Of a stretch of 64,000 nucleotides of DNA, positions 9,601 to 19,229 are shown in pieces. The position numbers and the translations under genes are program-made. How positions within the stretch are numbered: the first letter of the stretch is position 1; each line of letters starts with the position of its first letter. Location: assembly GCF_003073045.1 (NCBI RefSeq), contig NC_037599.1, forward strand, positions 1,240,001 to 1,304,000. Reading direction: 5' to 3'. The notes beneath the pieces are model-generated. The model was given only the letters and a program-made list of their open reading frames with translations. It did not search any database and had not been told where the DNA came from. The stretch is from Pomacea canaliculata (lineage: Eukaryota; Mollusca; Gastropoda; Architaenioglossa; Ampullariidae).

Positions 9601-12600
9601 AACATAACTGTCACCTAGTGGGGACGACGAGCTCCAGATGATAGTATGTCTGTTGGCACAGCCCAAAGTGATGATCAGCACATGCCCATCCATTGTTGAA
9701 TTATTCACTTCGAGCGAAGAGGTGCACGAGACTGAATGTGCATGAACTTGATCAATAATATCCTTCACCTTGTCGTGCTCACCAACAAACAAACATGGGA
9801 TTGCTGGTGATGTTTGTTCTTGCATGGGTACATTATCACTATCTTGACTGCAGGGAAACTCAGGACTTTCACCGCTCAAGAAATTATCCAGTAGAGAGGA
9901 CACAAAAGCAGACCGGGACTTACATCCCGATTTTTTTAGCCCAAGTTCAAACTTATCATTAAATATTTTTCTTGCTTCTTCATTATCAAAAAACAAGCGT
10001 ATATCTTTTGTTACAGCATTATACTCGTAGGTTTTAACAGTGCCGTCCGCCAAGTTTTCTTACTGCGTTTCTTTAGTGGCGTTGGGTTTTTCTCCATTGT
10101 AGACCGGTCACACTGTTTGGTAAATCCAGGTAGCGAAGTTTTGAGCTGAGAAATCACTTCGATGTTCTCTCCCAAGAGTTGATCGCAAAAAGCCTCGAGT
10201 TTGCCTTCAAACTCAAAATCGAAACATCTGGCACGTGGCATTCATGCATTCGATTGGTCAGACATACCACGTGTCCTACCATTACAACCAATCACACACT
10301 ACAGTTAGTGTATGACGTAGGTCCCATCAGCCTCTGTGTGTTACGTAATTCAATTGCCTAATAACCTGAGTCACTCATTTCTAGTTCACGTTGCGTAACA
10401 TTGTCCTTTCTCTTACGTAATCAAAGTACGTAAGTTTCGCTCTAAGGTTTGTCTGTTACGACGATAACACCTCGTGGCTACACCTCACCCTGCCTTACGT
10501 CACCGTCATGACGTGAACGGCCACGTGACTATCTGACTCTTCCAGGCTCGCATTCTGTCTGCGTCGTGCTAGTTTGAGTACAATCTTTTTTATATTTCAT
10601 TCACAATGAGTTTCTCTGTGATACTGCGGGATTTAGATGAAGAAAAGGAGAGGGCAATTCGTCAGCTGTTTGAAAGAATGGCTGGTCCTATAATGCTGAA
10701 CGACTCCCACACCAAACTTCGAGAAAACGTAAGTCATTCCAAATCTGTATTCCACTGTATATATATATTCTACTTTATAGATAATGGACAGATATACATC
10801 TTTGCATGAGAGATAAAGCGTGCGGTGAGTGCGCGCACAAATGAAATTTCATGGATTTTACAATTATACACATGATTTTGTACACTTTTCTGTAGGAGGA
10901 AGATACCCAGTGAATAAGGATACGCGGGATGGCGATGTACTGGCCATTGAGGGTGGAGAAACTTTGCCCCCCGGACCAGGTGCGGCACCTGAATGTCCAC
11001 ACTGCTTCCAAGCACCTTGTATAACATCAGGAGCTCGCGACGTAGAGTTCATCGGGAAGGGACAGGCGGCTTGTCCTCAAAATCGAGGTATTCGGAATAG
11101 GATCTACACAAGGTATTGGAAAATGCTAGACTTTGTTGGACTCTGGAAGGACAAGAGATACCTAGTTAGAAAAACCGCTTTGGCAGAAGGTGAATGGGTG
11201 CTGTGCCACAGGCGTGAAGTGATGCCCACTTGCGTCGTTCAAAAAGTACGGACACTGTACCCAAACCCAGATGGAGTGCCGTATGTCGGTCACCAATGGG
11301 AATAAAAAAAAAACTAAACGAGAGGAATAAAAACTAAGTTTAAAAATTCCATTGCCTTTTTGTTTGTGTTATTTGGGTTGTTTGCCTTTGTCTCCTTTCC
11401 TGTCCTCTCTCACACAAAGGAGAACACACAAACAAAACCAGGGGTGCTAAACTGGTCCTAACCCGTTTGATTATACAAGTCTTATCCACGTCCAGTTCTC
11501 GGTTTTGTGGACTCAGGAAGACGCAAGCACCGATGACCTCCACAATGGTCGGGTTAGATAAGAAGAGAAAAGATCGTGGGGGCACTATGTTGCAGTCGTG
11601 AATTGTTGGCCATTTGTAAAAGTTCGAACATTGCACTCAAACCGAGGTGTACTTTAGGTCAGTCATCAGGAGGAATGAACTGAAAGTATTAAATATTATT
11701 ATCCCCTCTTATGAGTAAAGAAAGATGTAAGGAAAGACAGTATGTTCAGATAGAAGCCGTTTCGCCTCACTTTGTCTGGTAGGACAACCCTAACCCTGAC
11801 AGTATGTTCAGTTGCAACCCGTTTCACTTCAGCTTTCTCACCGCCAACACCAGTACTCGGCTGAGAAAGACGGTTTATCGCTTGCGATCTCCACTTTGCC
11901 TCGGGGCCAGGGTAGCAATTAGGGAAGACTGACCGCTGGTACTGACCCCGTGTACTCCTACCTTCCCTCGCACGGGCGAAACCATTTGAAAACACGCCCA
12001 TTTCGACTTCGGCCTTTAACCCTAATGTCAAGGTGGTTTACCTTCCACCTAATACCACTGCCCTAATACAGCCTATGGACCAAGGAGTCATTGCTACATT
12101 CAAGGCCTACTACCTCCGAAGGGTCATTGGTAATGCTTTAGCAGCAACTGAAAAGAATAAGGACTTGACTCTAAAGGACTTTTGGAAAACATACAACATC
12201 CTTGATGCTGTGAATAACATTGGTGATTCCTGGGATGAGGTTAAGCAGACCAGTATGAATGGTGTGTGGAAAAAACTGTGTCCTCAGTTTGTGAATGATG
12301 TCAAAGAGGTCCAAGAGACAGTGACTAGCGTCATAAAGAACGTTGTTGATATGAGTAAGACAATGAATTTGGAGGTGGAGGAGGATGATGTCACAGAGCT
12401 ACTGGCATCTCATGGAGAGGAGTTATCTGCTGAGGACCTTATTCAACTGGAGAATCAGATGATAGAGGAAGAGGAAGACATACCAACCCCAGAACCTAAG
12501 AGATTTACAAGGCAGGGCTTGGCAGCAGGTTTTGCCCTGATACAGGAAGGGTTGTCAAGGTTTGAGGCTGAGGATCACAACATGGAAAGGTACACTAGGG

Positions 12601-12758
12601 TTGCCAGAGGAGTCATGGATTCCCTTAGGTGTTACAAGGAGATCTTGGAGGAGAAGAAGATGGCCTCCTTCCAAACTAAACTGCAGCAGTACTTCAAGAA
12701 GGTAGAGAGGCCTGCAACAGATCCTGTACCTGTATCCTCTACCTCAGCTACCTCTTGA
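6665..12758 (+). CDS. Tigger/pogo-family transposase, interrupted by a nested transposon
   Basis: The coding parts are 6665-7627 and 12020-12758; 7630-12015 is a foreign element with one copy of its TTAA duplication. Removing the element plus one TTAA leaves one open frame of 567 codons with no stop, starting at ATG 6665 (MAPKRK). The N-terminus carries a pogo-type HTH (SEKGETATEIGRSLGLSRSTV) and then a CENP-B-type DNA-binding region (SRGWFMRFKDR). The DDE domain has NVDETG (Asp194), LILDNAPGHP (Asp309) and PPNTTALIQPMDQG (Asp342), giving DD32D spacing, so all three catalytic Asp residues are present. The C-terminus is acidic with a late FKKVERP tail. The enzyme would cut and paste at TA. It is inactive as it stands because of the insertion. 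Little decay suggests it was young when hit. Confidence 0.93.
7630..7990. repeat. Left long terminal inverted repeat of the Kolobok-like element
   Basis: Shares with the right end, in inverse orientation, the outer AGGCCGAAGT, a block around cgcccgtgcgagggaaggta (7669-7688) and a block with gagtactggtgttggcgg, gaagtgaaacgg and ctgtcagggttagg (7910-7980). Unshared segments lie between the blocks, so the two ends have diverged by internal rearrangement. Confidence 0.7.
8242..8391 (+). pseudogene. Inverted fragment of a related transposase C-terminus
   Basis: The plus strand encodes RVGLAVLDWNEYV followed by about 35 residues to a TGA at 8389-8391. The first part matches the C-terminus of the element's own minus-strand transposase (RMGLAVLDWNEHV, near 8668-8630), but in the opposite orientation and diverged. 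It is a leftover of a related element or an internal inverted duplication, not a working gene. Confidence 0.65.
8536..10053 (-). CDS. Kolobok-like DDE transposase (main exon)
   Basis: About 505 residues of open frame. The central part has the pattern of Kolobok-group transposases: a beta strand ending ISVMSDARHACRKN (Asp226), then HDRNVTINKLV (Asp292) followed by NERWHVAKSIKAGMKKL (around 310-326), and later FYVESFNNICLMYLPKR (Glu438). These are candidate DDE residues. The open frame begins at a TTG, so its true N-terminus lies upstream. The 5' reading from ATG 10241 (MPRARCFDFEFEG) runs into this region in another frame near 10050-10070, where GTAAGA could be a splice donor or where one base has been gained or lost. 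No stop interrupts the catalytic region. It would move this element at TTAA sites. Confidence 0.72.
   Translation of the reverse strand: MADGTVKTYEYNAVTKDIRLFFDNEEARKIFNDKFELGLKKSGCKSRSAFVSSLLDNFLSGESPEFPCSQDSDNVPMQEQTSPAIPCLFVGEHDKVKDIIDQVHAHSVSCTSSLEVNNSTMDGHVLIITLGCANRHTIIWSSSSPLGDSYVANERMYLAYITSGIIPIQYKKISNFANLGHVNDTFLRKRLPRFSAVVDVLKRQSVAAALAAEQSPVTDGISVMSDARHACRKNSYHTDHVTLGLSTHKVVNLQHITKEDDVCTQRYEAVGCERMYASMNESGVRIQEHVHDRNVTINKLVKHKGVRNINERWHVAKSIKAGMKKLAQGSKVNIGKTWHPQLSDKTAAVRDHVYWCIDHCDGDPVRLRHLLDGCITHFQNIHDQCNQDSPCRQSLYIPSLIVLTDPAAVKLLSDFLHGHVLYKHPEDYVMSRDTFYVESFNNICLMYLPKRVHIKSPMHYDMRMGLAVLDWNEHVDRDSTSNYNKASVQHSRRQLGQRTLKKENL
10054..10241 (-). CDS. Probable N-terminal exon of the Kolobok-like transposase
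   Basis: ATG at 10241 opens MPRARCFDFEFEGKLEAF and runs about 60 residues to a basic stretch (TPLKKRSKK), a plausible nuclear-targeting segment. It then changes frame relative to the catalytic ORF. Its position directly upstream on the same strand makes it the natural N-terminus. Whether the link is by splicing or broken by an indel cannot be settled here. Confidence 0.5.
10242..10605. promoter_or_regulatory. Divergent promoter region of the Kolobok-like element
   Basis: A 364-base gap between two divergent ATGs. It is dense in CRE/TACGT-type sites (gacgta, acgtaa, tacgtaag, tgacgtga, cacgtgac) between 10310 and 10530. It is probably a shared two-way promoter. Confidence 0.45.
10606..11305 (+). 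CDS. P2X7 'ballast'-like Cys-rich domain protein carried by the transposon
   Basis: A first exon 10606-10728 (41 codons, MSFSVILRDLDEEKERAIRQ) ends at a strong GTAAGT donor. A second open region to stop 11305 encodes ECPHCFQAPCITSG, then RNRIYTRYWKMLDFVGLW, then RREVMPTCVVQKVRTLYP ending YVGHQWE. The spacing of cysteines and the end motif (M/LPxC...VRxxYPxxxGxPYxGxxW) match the cytosolic zinc-binding ballast domain at the C-terminus of P2X7 receptors and its free-standing invertebrate relatives. The obvious acceptor (TGTAG near 10895) does not keep frame with exon 1, so either another site is used, the ORF starts at the ATG near 10841, or one base is lost. It lies wholly inside the TTAA-bounded element, divergent from the transposase. 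Its role in transposition is unknown. Confidence 0.7.
11306..11694. other. Spacer within the Kolobok-like element
   Basis: Follows the ballast ORF stop. An A-rich stretch with a gaataaaa-type polyadenylation signal near 11299-11310 and another near 11326 would serve the plus-strand ORF. No further gene was seen. Confidence 0.4.
11695..12015. repeat. Right long terminal inverted repeat of the Kolobok-like element
   Basis: The inverted partner of the left end. On the minus strand it reads from AGGCCGAAGT (12015) through cgcccgtgcgagg (about 11980) to gagtactggtgttggcgg and gaagtgaaacgggttgcaac (about 11858-11805). The block gtgaggcgaaacggcttcta occurs at both ends (left copy near 7840). Confidence 0.7.
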
Positions 12759-13337
12759 CTCACCTGCCCCAGTATCTCCAGCGCCTTCTGCAGCTTCCTC
12801 CCAATAAGCAAGCCTGTTCTCTCTTTGGAATTGTTATCTTTGTTTATTACAGTACTGTACACTGTTTATTACTGTTACAGCCCTTACAGTACATTATTTC
12901 ATTATTAAACGTTCTGTACTACAACATTTTACTGTACTTATGTTTATTGATAATTATGTAGGGTACTGTGTTATGATAGGTGTTTGGATAGGCTAAGTGT
13001 TTGCAGTACTGTACTGTTATCATGGTACAGCACTGTGTGAACGTATGATCCGACTTACGTCGAAATTCGGGTTACGACGCCGTGGTAGGAACGGATCCCC
13101 GTCGTAACCCGAGGACTACCTGTATAATGTATGTTTACAATTCGAATCTCAATATCTACACTCAAACTCAACTTCTGCGTGTGTAATGCTTGGGTGTTCT
13201 GTCCTTAGACCTTTCTTTAAAAGAAAAAGAAAAGGAGAAGAAGAAAAAAAAAATCCACTGACCAACGCCGGGCCCCCTTGACAGCCGCGGGCCCAGGTAC
13301 ACCAGACCCCCCTGTCCCCTCCCTCTCGTCAGGCCTG

Positions 13338-14561
13338 TGTCGACCTACCCAAGGCAAACCCTTCTCATACCCCTACCCACACACCTCAACACAACATATC
13401 CTGTCAGTACCTGGGTTTAAAGTGTCAAGACAAAGATGGAGTTCATTCAAAGAAACACCGAGCTGTTTTTCCCACCCCAGGCGGATGTAGTAAGGGTGGA
13501 GGGACAAAGAAGATAAGACAGAAAATATGCGAAAGCTTCTGATGACAAATACTGAAGCACGTTGACAAACAATGTCTGATGCCGGACATCCGATTTGTTG
13601 TTCTCAGAATGAGTGGTTTTACAATCGCTTGTGCGGACATACATAAAAAATACTTTTCACAAATAAAAACTGCCAGTCTTATATCTGAGCCTATGGTGAA
13701 GACACAGGCGTGGGCGGTCTCCCAGCTCTCAATTATTTACATTGTAGTCAATTTCCCTGTCGGTTTAACTCCTATTTTACTGACAGGACCCAGACTGTCT
13801 TTGTTGATGTTCAAACATCTGTGGTATCATCTATTCCACGCTAAATGTGTGTCCGGGCTTCAAATGTTGCTGTTGCTGCTTTTTGTGTGTTGACAGAGCT
13901 TCGAGTCACCATGTACAGTTTAGAAAGTTCTGGATGAAGTAGTTGGGTTGAATGACATCGATACACAGCAGGTGCCGAGACACACTCTGTGTGGCGAGAG
14001 GTTGTGTTTTCACACCAAAGTTAGCTGCAATTGTATTGTTGTTTTTGTACCCTGGACTTTTGTAAATCATTGGGAACTTTAACGCTTATATGAAGGCACC
14101 ATTAATGACTTGTAAGTTGTTCAACAAGCACAGTTCACGCTTGAGGATAGCAAGCGACGAGGACTTCGTCAGTGGTGCAGCTACGTTGGGTACACACACA
14201 CAGACACACAGACACACAGACACACAGACCGCTGGGTAAAGATTCAGTTCTGGGAAATCAGTGTAAGGTCGTCCACCTCCCCGGGGAGGCATCTCCTTTG
14301 TGCAAATCAACAGGTCACTAAGTTGTCGTAAATAATATATGACAGCGGGACAAAAGTTTGACCACGGACTAGGATGAGGAACCCACGAGGATGACAAGAG
14401 CCACCACTGCTCTATGAAAGTCTGAAGTCAGGCGGGGGTCACGGCCACAGTCAACGTGTCTACCTGCTCGCACCTTTGTTGTGACGATCCTGTACTGATA
14501 ACACACAGTCAGGCGGCTCGCTCTCATACTTTTCGGAAAGAGAGCTTGTAAACACACATTT
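13338..14561. other. Intergenic spacer, no gene seen
   Basis: Contains the right-hand target duplication of the MITE, a region (13554-13607) similar to 5944-5992, and a short (CACAGA)n tract at about 14190-14230. Short open frames here are not supported by family features. Confidence 0.4.
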
Positions 14562-14568
14562 CAAAGGG

Positions 14569-14774
14569 TAAGGTGACCAGACGTCCCGCTTTTGACCTCG
14601 TGTCCCGCCTGCTCATCGGACGGGACGCCCAATGTCCCGCTTTCTGTCTTTCTAGCAAGTCCATCAAATGTCCCGGTTGTCTTTAAAAATCACTTTTTTC
14701 GGCGTTCTTTGACGGTGACGACACCATCATCGGCACGTGTCCCGCTTTCGCCCCCGAAACGTCTGGTCACCTTA
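14569..14774. mobile_element. 206-bp MITE with perfect terminal inverted repeats
   Basis: The ends are perfect 16-bp inverted repeats TAAGGTGACCAGACGT, flanked by a 7-bp direct repeat CAAAGGG (14562-14568, 14775-14781). The interior has several tgtcccgc/t repeats and no coding capacity. A target duplication of 7-8 bases suggests hAT or a related cut-and-paste family. Confidence 0.85.
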
Positions 14775-15180
14775 CAAAGGGGCAACTTCTATAATTTAGG
14801 CAAAAACAAAACAAACCCTCCCCCCCAAAAAGAAAAAACTTTTCAAGTCAACATTAGCATTGGTTTGCAAATAACTATTTGCACAAATTTTTTCCCACAA
14901 AGATCTTATGGTTGTTTCATATCTATAACCTCTTCCCACCTAGTGCTTTGCAAAAATATAAAATATGTACACGCACATCTACAGATGTGATGTTACAGTT
15001 TTAACATTTTTCTATTTTTCCCTTGTGGACGCTGCAGAAATGTGTGTATTTTATTTTCAAACTGCAAACTACAGCCGTATAGTTCAAAACGATTGAACAA
15101 CAAGACTGTCTGGTGTGTATAAGATGGGGGACATATGAGCGAACTCGATTATTATTCAAAACATTCCAGAAATCGAGCTC

Positions 15181-15534
15181 TCACTCGGTCCACGTGGAGG
15201 AGCTATACAGATTTCTGAAAATAATTTGAATGTCCTCCACCAACGTCAGCAGGTGAGGTGTGACGACGACCAGCCTATGGTGAGCATGAGGTACCTGCTT
15301 GACTGACAACAGGGTCTCTCTTACAGTTCTTTCTTGCCTTCCCGTAAGGATTTCTTTCCACGCAGGACACACTTTCCTTTGTACCTTTTTGGCGATGTAA
15401 CCACCAGTGTAGTTAAAATACTGTCCTCGAGATAGTTCCTGGTAGAGTTGTGACAACTCGGTGAAGTCCACCATGCACCACCAGGCATCCTTCGTGCGAA
15501 TAAACAAGATGGCTGACTTCACGCTTGACAGCAT
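15181..15534 (-). pseudogene. Fragment of a P-element/THAP9- or hAT-like transposase C-terminus (tentative)
   Basis: About 117 codons include FNYTGGYIAKKVQRKVCPAW, which resembles the 'Y.aGYi.rK....C..C' block near the C-terminus of P-type transposases. No catalytic core lies upstream. It is a remnant at best, and the family call is tentative. Confidence 0.35.
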
Positions 15535-15539
15535 TTGGC

Positions 15540-16795
15540 GTCTGTTTATGGAGGGTCAACCGATACACACAACCCCTCAGCTCGTCATCGCTCCTCCGTG
15601 ACTGCCTGGGTGAGTGAGCGTATACTGTAGTTACCTGGGGTCACATCACACACTCATCATCACCATCTCTGAGTCACGTGTCAATCAATAGCATCATGTC
15701 CCCATCATTGTCACTGATGAACTCCACGATCTCAGTTGTCTGTGTTTGCTGGTTGGAGGAGACAGACCGAGCGCACCAAGCGCGACACGGAGGTGTAGTG
15801 GAGAGGATGGAGGAGAGCGTTTCCTACCATTTAGAGCCGACAGATGATCCTATAAGAAATATATATGTCTGTGTTTCTTGGCTTGTCTTGCTCTGTATGT
15901 CTTTTTTTCCTTTAAAAATGTCATTGTGCTTTCACTATTCGTCTCAGGATGACCGCCTGTTGCTTGATGTGACTGCGTCACTGGTATAAACTGTGAAGAT
16001 AGGGCTGTAAGAGATGAAAGAGAGTTGTTTGTTGCCGCTTTGTGTCCTTGACAAGGGGAGTAGGGTTGCGATAGGGGATCTGAAAGCTTTCCTTGGTGTT
16101 GTTTTTTTAATTCAGATTTTTGTTGGTGTTTTCTATCTCGTCTGAAAAGTAAGTACGTACTTGCATGTGAAGGTCTACCAGAGTTCATCATTCAATGGGA
16201 TCATACTTCTGTTACCCTATAGTGAAGCTCGACCACTGGGTATACTCTTGTTAAAGTTGACGATTTGTTTCTTGCATCGTCTATGGAAAGTTTCACTGTG
16301 CGGCTTATCTATGGGAGCAGATATGTTTTCATGAACACATGCTGATGGTAGTTTACACAATTTATCTTAATGAGTTTACTTAGAAAGTTGTGAATTTGTG
16401 TTGCACTTCGAACTTTTATAGGAATTTCTATAAAATTGTTTTAATTAAATAGATTCAAGGTTAGAAGTGTTTACAATTACTATTATGTCGTTTAATAGGG
16501 CGAACTGCAGAGTAGGAAGATGGGAATAAGTTTACGAAATTAAGTATATTTAATATTTAATGCATTTTGTGACATATATTTCTCACCAGAAAAATGTTCT
16601 CACTTCGGACCACTTTATTTATCACGCAGAAAAAACCTGAAAGCTCAAAGTAGACTAAAGGTATAGCAATAAACGAGCTTGGATGTCATCATAAAACAGC
16701 ATAAAGGGATGAGCGAACGAGCCCACGAGACAAAGGGACTATTTGTCTTTGGCTAGAGTGTGTTTATAAAGTGGGGAATAGAAGCCAGACTACAC
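15540..16795. other. AT-rich intergenic region with diverged receptor-unit flank
   Basis: No gene recognised. Around 15945-16020 it resembles 42000-42070 (ctcaggatgaccgcc...). Around 16215-16330 it resembles 51398-51500 (gttaccctata-tgaag-t-gacca). These are old duplicated flanks of the receptor units. Confidence 0.45.
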
Positions 16796-17486
16796 GGCTG
16801 ACCCTTCAAACTAATATTGACTGAAGCAGTTCGAATTCCTAGACACAGATTCACCTTTACACGTATTTAATCAAAATCTCAAAGTTCATGAACTGACTCT
16901 ACAGCCTTAGGTCTGTGCCAGTCCATTGCCCTCACCACGTGATAAAGACAAAGATGCAAGGATGCAAAGATGCAAAGCTGCGGAAGGACTACATCGTGAT
17001 TCTCGACCTTATATGATTTTAAAAATGAGCATTCCATAAAGTGACTTGAGACAGTATACAGCCTAGGATACATCAATGAAATTTTTGCTCGTCTGACAAA
17101 CATTAACTACACAGTGTATTTCGAATTCACAGACAGTGGAAATGACAACAAACGTCTTGAATGTTTTGTGAAAAATACTTTTCTTCGTTGACTGGTTACG
17201 GTGATTGGCTACATTATTCTGACATGCACAAGTAAGCAACTCACAAAAATTCTGGGTGATATGAAGAGCTTTTAGTTATAAACAACATGGAGTAGAGTAA
17301 ACAAATTGTAGAGTAGGAGGATTTCTGACAAGGTATTAAAAGGAAGTTGAGTTAGACATGTTCTTTTTACTAGTGACCAGGATGTTTGGAGCTGTGAGGT
17401 AGTTACAAGATACACACTATTGTTGATGACAACTACCAGCATGACGATATGGCGGTAGTTAAGATAACATTAGAATGGACCTCTAT

Positions 17487-18503
17487 CTACCATGTACCAT
17501 CTGATACATTTTTGCTCATTGGTATTTTCGTCGGAATCGACGACTCAGTGACATCAATGATTCTTCCAGCGATTGGAGACACTTTGCGAAAATTTTGGAA
17601 AAATGCAAGGTAAAAAATGATATTAATGCTGGAGTTCAGCGACTCAAAAAACTCATAAGTAGTGACCAACGTCTCAACGGTATCTGCCGTTTTTTCTTCT
17701 TGAGTATAATGGAGATAGATAAAAGCAAGTGCTACACAAGTGCAGTTAATAAGTAGGCAGTATAGAGCCCATTGACATCAACACCACGACCACCGTCACC
17801 CGCGACCTTTATAGCGAAATTCTCCAGATTGTGGTGAATCTGGTGATGATCTCAGCGCTGTTGATGAATAAAGTTTTTTCAGAAGAAGGACATCGAAGAC
17901 GATCATCAAGAGAGTAATAACACTAAGTTCGCAAAAAGCGAAAATGAGTGGAAAAAGTATGAAAACTTTACCTTTATCAATTTTATCGTTAAAATTGAAT
18001 AATGTGATGACGATAAATGGGATGGCAAGAAGAAGACACCAAAAAAATAGGACCACACAGGCAACAATGACTTGACATCGTGTTAGAAGAGTGCCGTTGT
18101 AGACTCTAGAGGTCTGGACACTACGATAAAGCGACACACTGCTATCAATAGTGTCGTGTGCAAGAAAAGCTTGTCCAAGCAAATTCTGTGCCCGTACGCT
18201 GTGAAAGCACTGTAAAATAAGTGTGGTCGGAGAGTAGCGGCGGAACAAAACAAAAATCCTCCAGAAAGAAATCGACACAAGCTGTTGGATGTCGACGACG
18301 GCGAGGTACTTGAACAGGAAGATGACGGGGTTGTACGTCTTGTGGGTTCTCCACACCATCAGTGACACCAAGTTACCCATGATACCCAGATACGACACCG
18401 TTATAATGACGTAATCCATGGTACGGAGATGGGTAGGTTGATACGGAAGTGTTTTGGAGAAGTGTGCGTTAGGCTCTATGGAAATATTCAGAGACACATC
18501 CAT
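17487..18503 (-). pseudogene. Receptor 1: pseudogene of an atypical class A GPCR
   Basis: Nearly identical to receptors 2 and 3 at both ends (MDVSLNISIEPNAHFSKT at the N-terminus, NSSINIIFYLAFFQNFR in TM7). Many small indels break the frame when compared with receptor 2. Examples are one base lost at about 18232 (cggagagtag for cggagaagtag), one lost near 18209, one gained near 18193, changes near 18165 and 18105, one lost in the third loop near 17806, and losses in TM6 near 17742-17756. At least seven lesions are visible, so no full receptor can be made. Its 5' module at 20.78-21.03 kb is still intact. Confidence 0.9.
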
Positions 18504-18734
18504 AAAGTCTTCTTCCTCTGGTGCTTCTACCTGCAAAAGTGAGAGAACAGCTCAGTTGTCTTCATTCGAGTTTTGAAAGGAACAGTCTGATATGATTTTT
18601 CCTAGCATTGTATATTTTAATATATCAGTCACAAACTGCTTTATGAATCGCTGATTTTCGAGTTTGTCTTGCTTAGTTTATGAAATGACATCCATGTACC
18701 AGCCTGTGTTTGCTAATTATTGCATTCTGAGCAA

Positions 18735-18883
18735 TCGCATTCCAGTAGTTTAGTGGAGGTGACTGATAAATGATCAGCAAAACTGACACGTGACATGGAA
18801 TGGCGGGAAATTACATTAGACAGAGGGGACATAGTAAATAAAATAGCATTGCACCCGAGACAGACCCTTGCGGGACTCTACAT
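18735..18883 (-). mobile_element. LINE fragment shared by receptor units 1, 2 and 5
   Basis: The block ggtgactgataaat-atcagcaaaactgacacgtgacatgg and the following 90 bases match 47655-47780 of the fuller LINE in unit 5. There they encode the reverse-transcriptase SFADD segment on the minus strand. The same piece stands in unit 2 at about 28595-28740. The insertion therefore predates the duplications. Confidence 0.75.
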
Positions 18884-19221
18884 CAGTGGTTCTCAAAGTA
18901 TTTCGGACCGCGGACCACTTTACTTAAGTAAAAAATATGGCGGACCACCAAGGCCTAAAAATCACTCTGTACTATGAATTTCAAATTTAAATTGCCGCAT
19001 TTGTTTCATTATAATTCAAAACTAAATGTACTTTTGTGACAGTAGTATAGTAATAAGATGACATAAAACTATGAACCTCGTTATTTGTAATTAAAATGTT
19101 AATGCAAGGAATGCATCACTTTAAACATCACTATGCTGACATGATGACTGTCAGCCGCTGACCACCTGACTTATGCCCGCGGACCACTAGTGGTCCGTGG
19201 ACCACACTTTGAGAACCACTG
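18884..19221. mobile_element. Non-autonomous hAT element (338 bp), unit 1 only
   Basis: The ends are perfect inverted repeats CAGTGGTTCTCAAAGT and ACTTTGAGAACCACTG. The 8-bp flanks ctctacat and cgttacat are imperfect target duplications. Both subterminal regions carry cggaccac motifs. Unit 2 has the uninterrupted site (ctctatatcatgactc at 28731-28746). Confidence 0.85.
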
Positions 19222-19229
19222 CGTTACAT

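Larger units (their letters stand above)
7630..12015. mobile_element. Kolobok-like DNA transposon nested in the Tigger transposase gene
   Basis: It is flanked by TTAA (7626-7629 and 12016-12019), and the original reading frame GACTTT|AACCCT is restored across the site. The ends begin AGGCCGAAGT, inverted. Longer subterminal inverted repeats extend roughly 330-360 bases inward. It carries a minus-strand transposase (8536-10053, with upstream exon to 10241) and a plus-strand ballast-domain ORF (10606-11305), transcribed divergently. TTAA is used by both piggyBac and Kolobok. The transposase motifs favour Kolobok, and the ends do not begin CCY as piggyBac ends do. Confidence 0.72.
6456..13122 (+). 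mobile_element. Tigger (Tc1/mariner-pogo superfamily) DNA transposon, split by a nested element
   Basis: The perfect 24-bp terminal inverted repeats begin CAGGTAGTCCTCGGG (6456-6479 and 13099-13122). They are flanked by the TA target duplication (6454-6455, 13123-13124). The element encodes one Tigger transposase on the plus strand. A 4.39-kb Kolobok-like element sits in that gene at a TTAA site. Without it, the element is about 2.28 kb, normal for Tigger. Confidence 0.93.
6372..13337. mobile_element. hAT-type MITE (outermost layer of a three-level transposon nest)
   Basis: The ends are inverted repeats: CAGGGCCGCCGAGAG at 6372 and, reversed, CAGGCCTGACGAGAG ending at 13337. They are flanked by a perfect 8-bp target duplication TGTCGACC at 6364-6371 and 13338-13345, the hAT signature. 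Without the inserted Tigger element the MITE would be about 300 bases (6372-6455 plus 13125-13337), GC-rich at both ends and with no coding capacity. Confidence 0.8.

Noticed and set aside
7630-12015. piggyBac identity for the TTAA element
   Set aside because: The ends do not begin CCY, and the transposase shows the SDAR..., DRN..., ERWHVAK pattern of Kolobok rather than piggyBac motifs.
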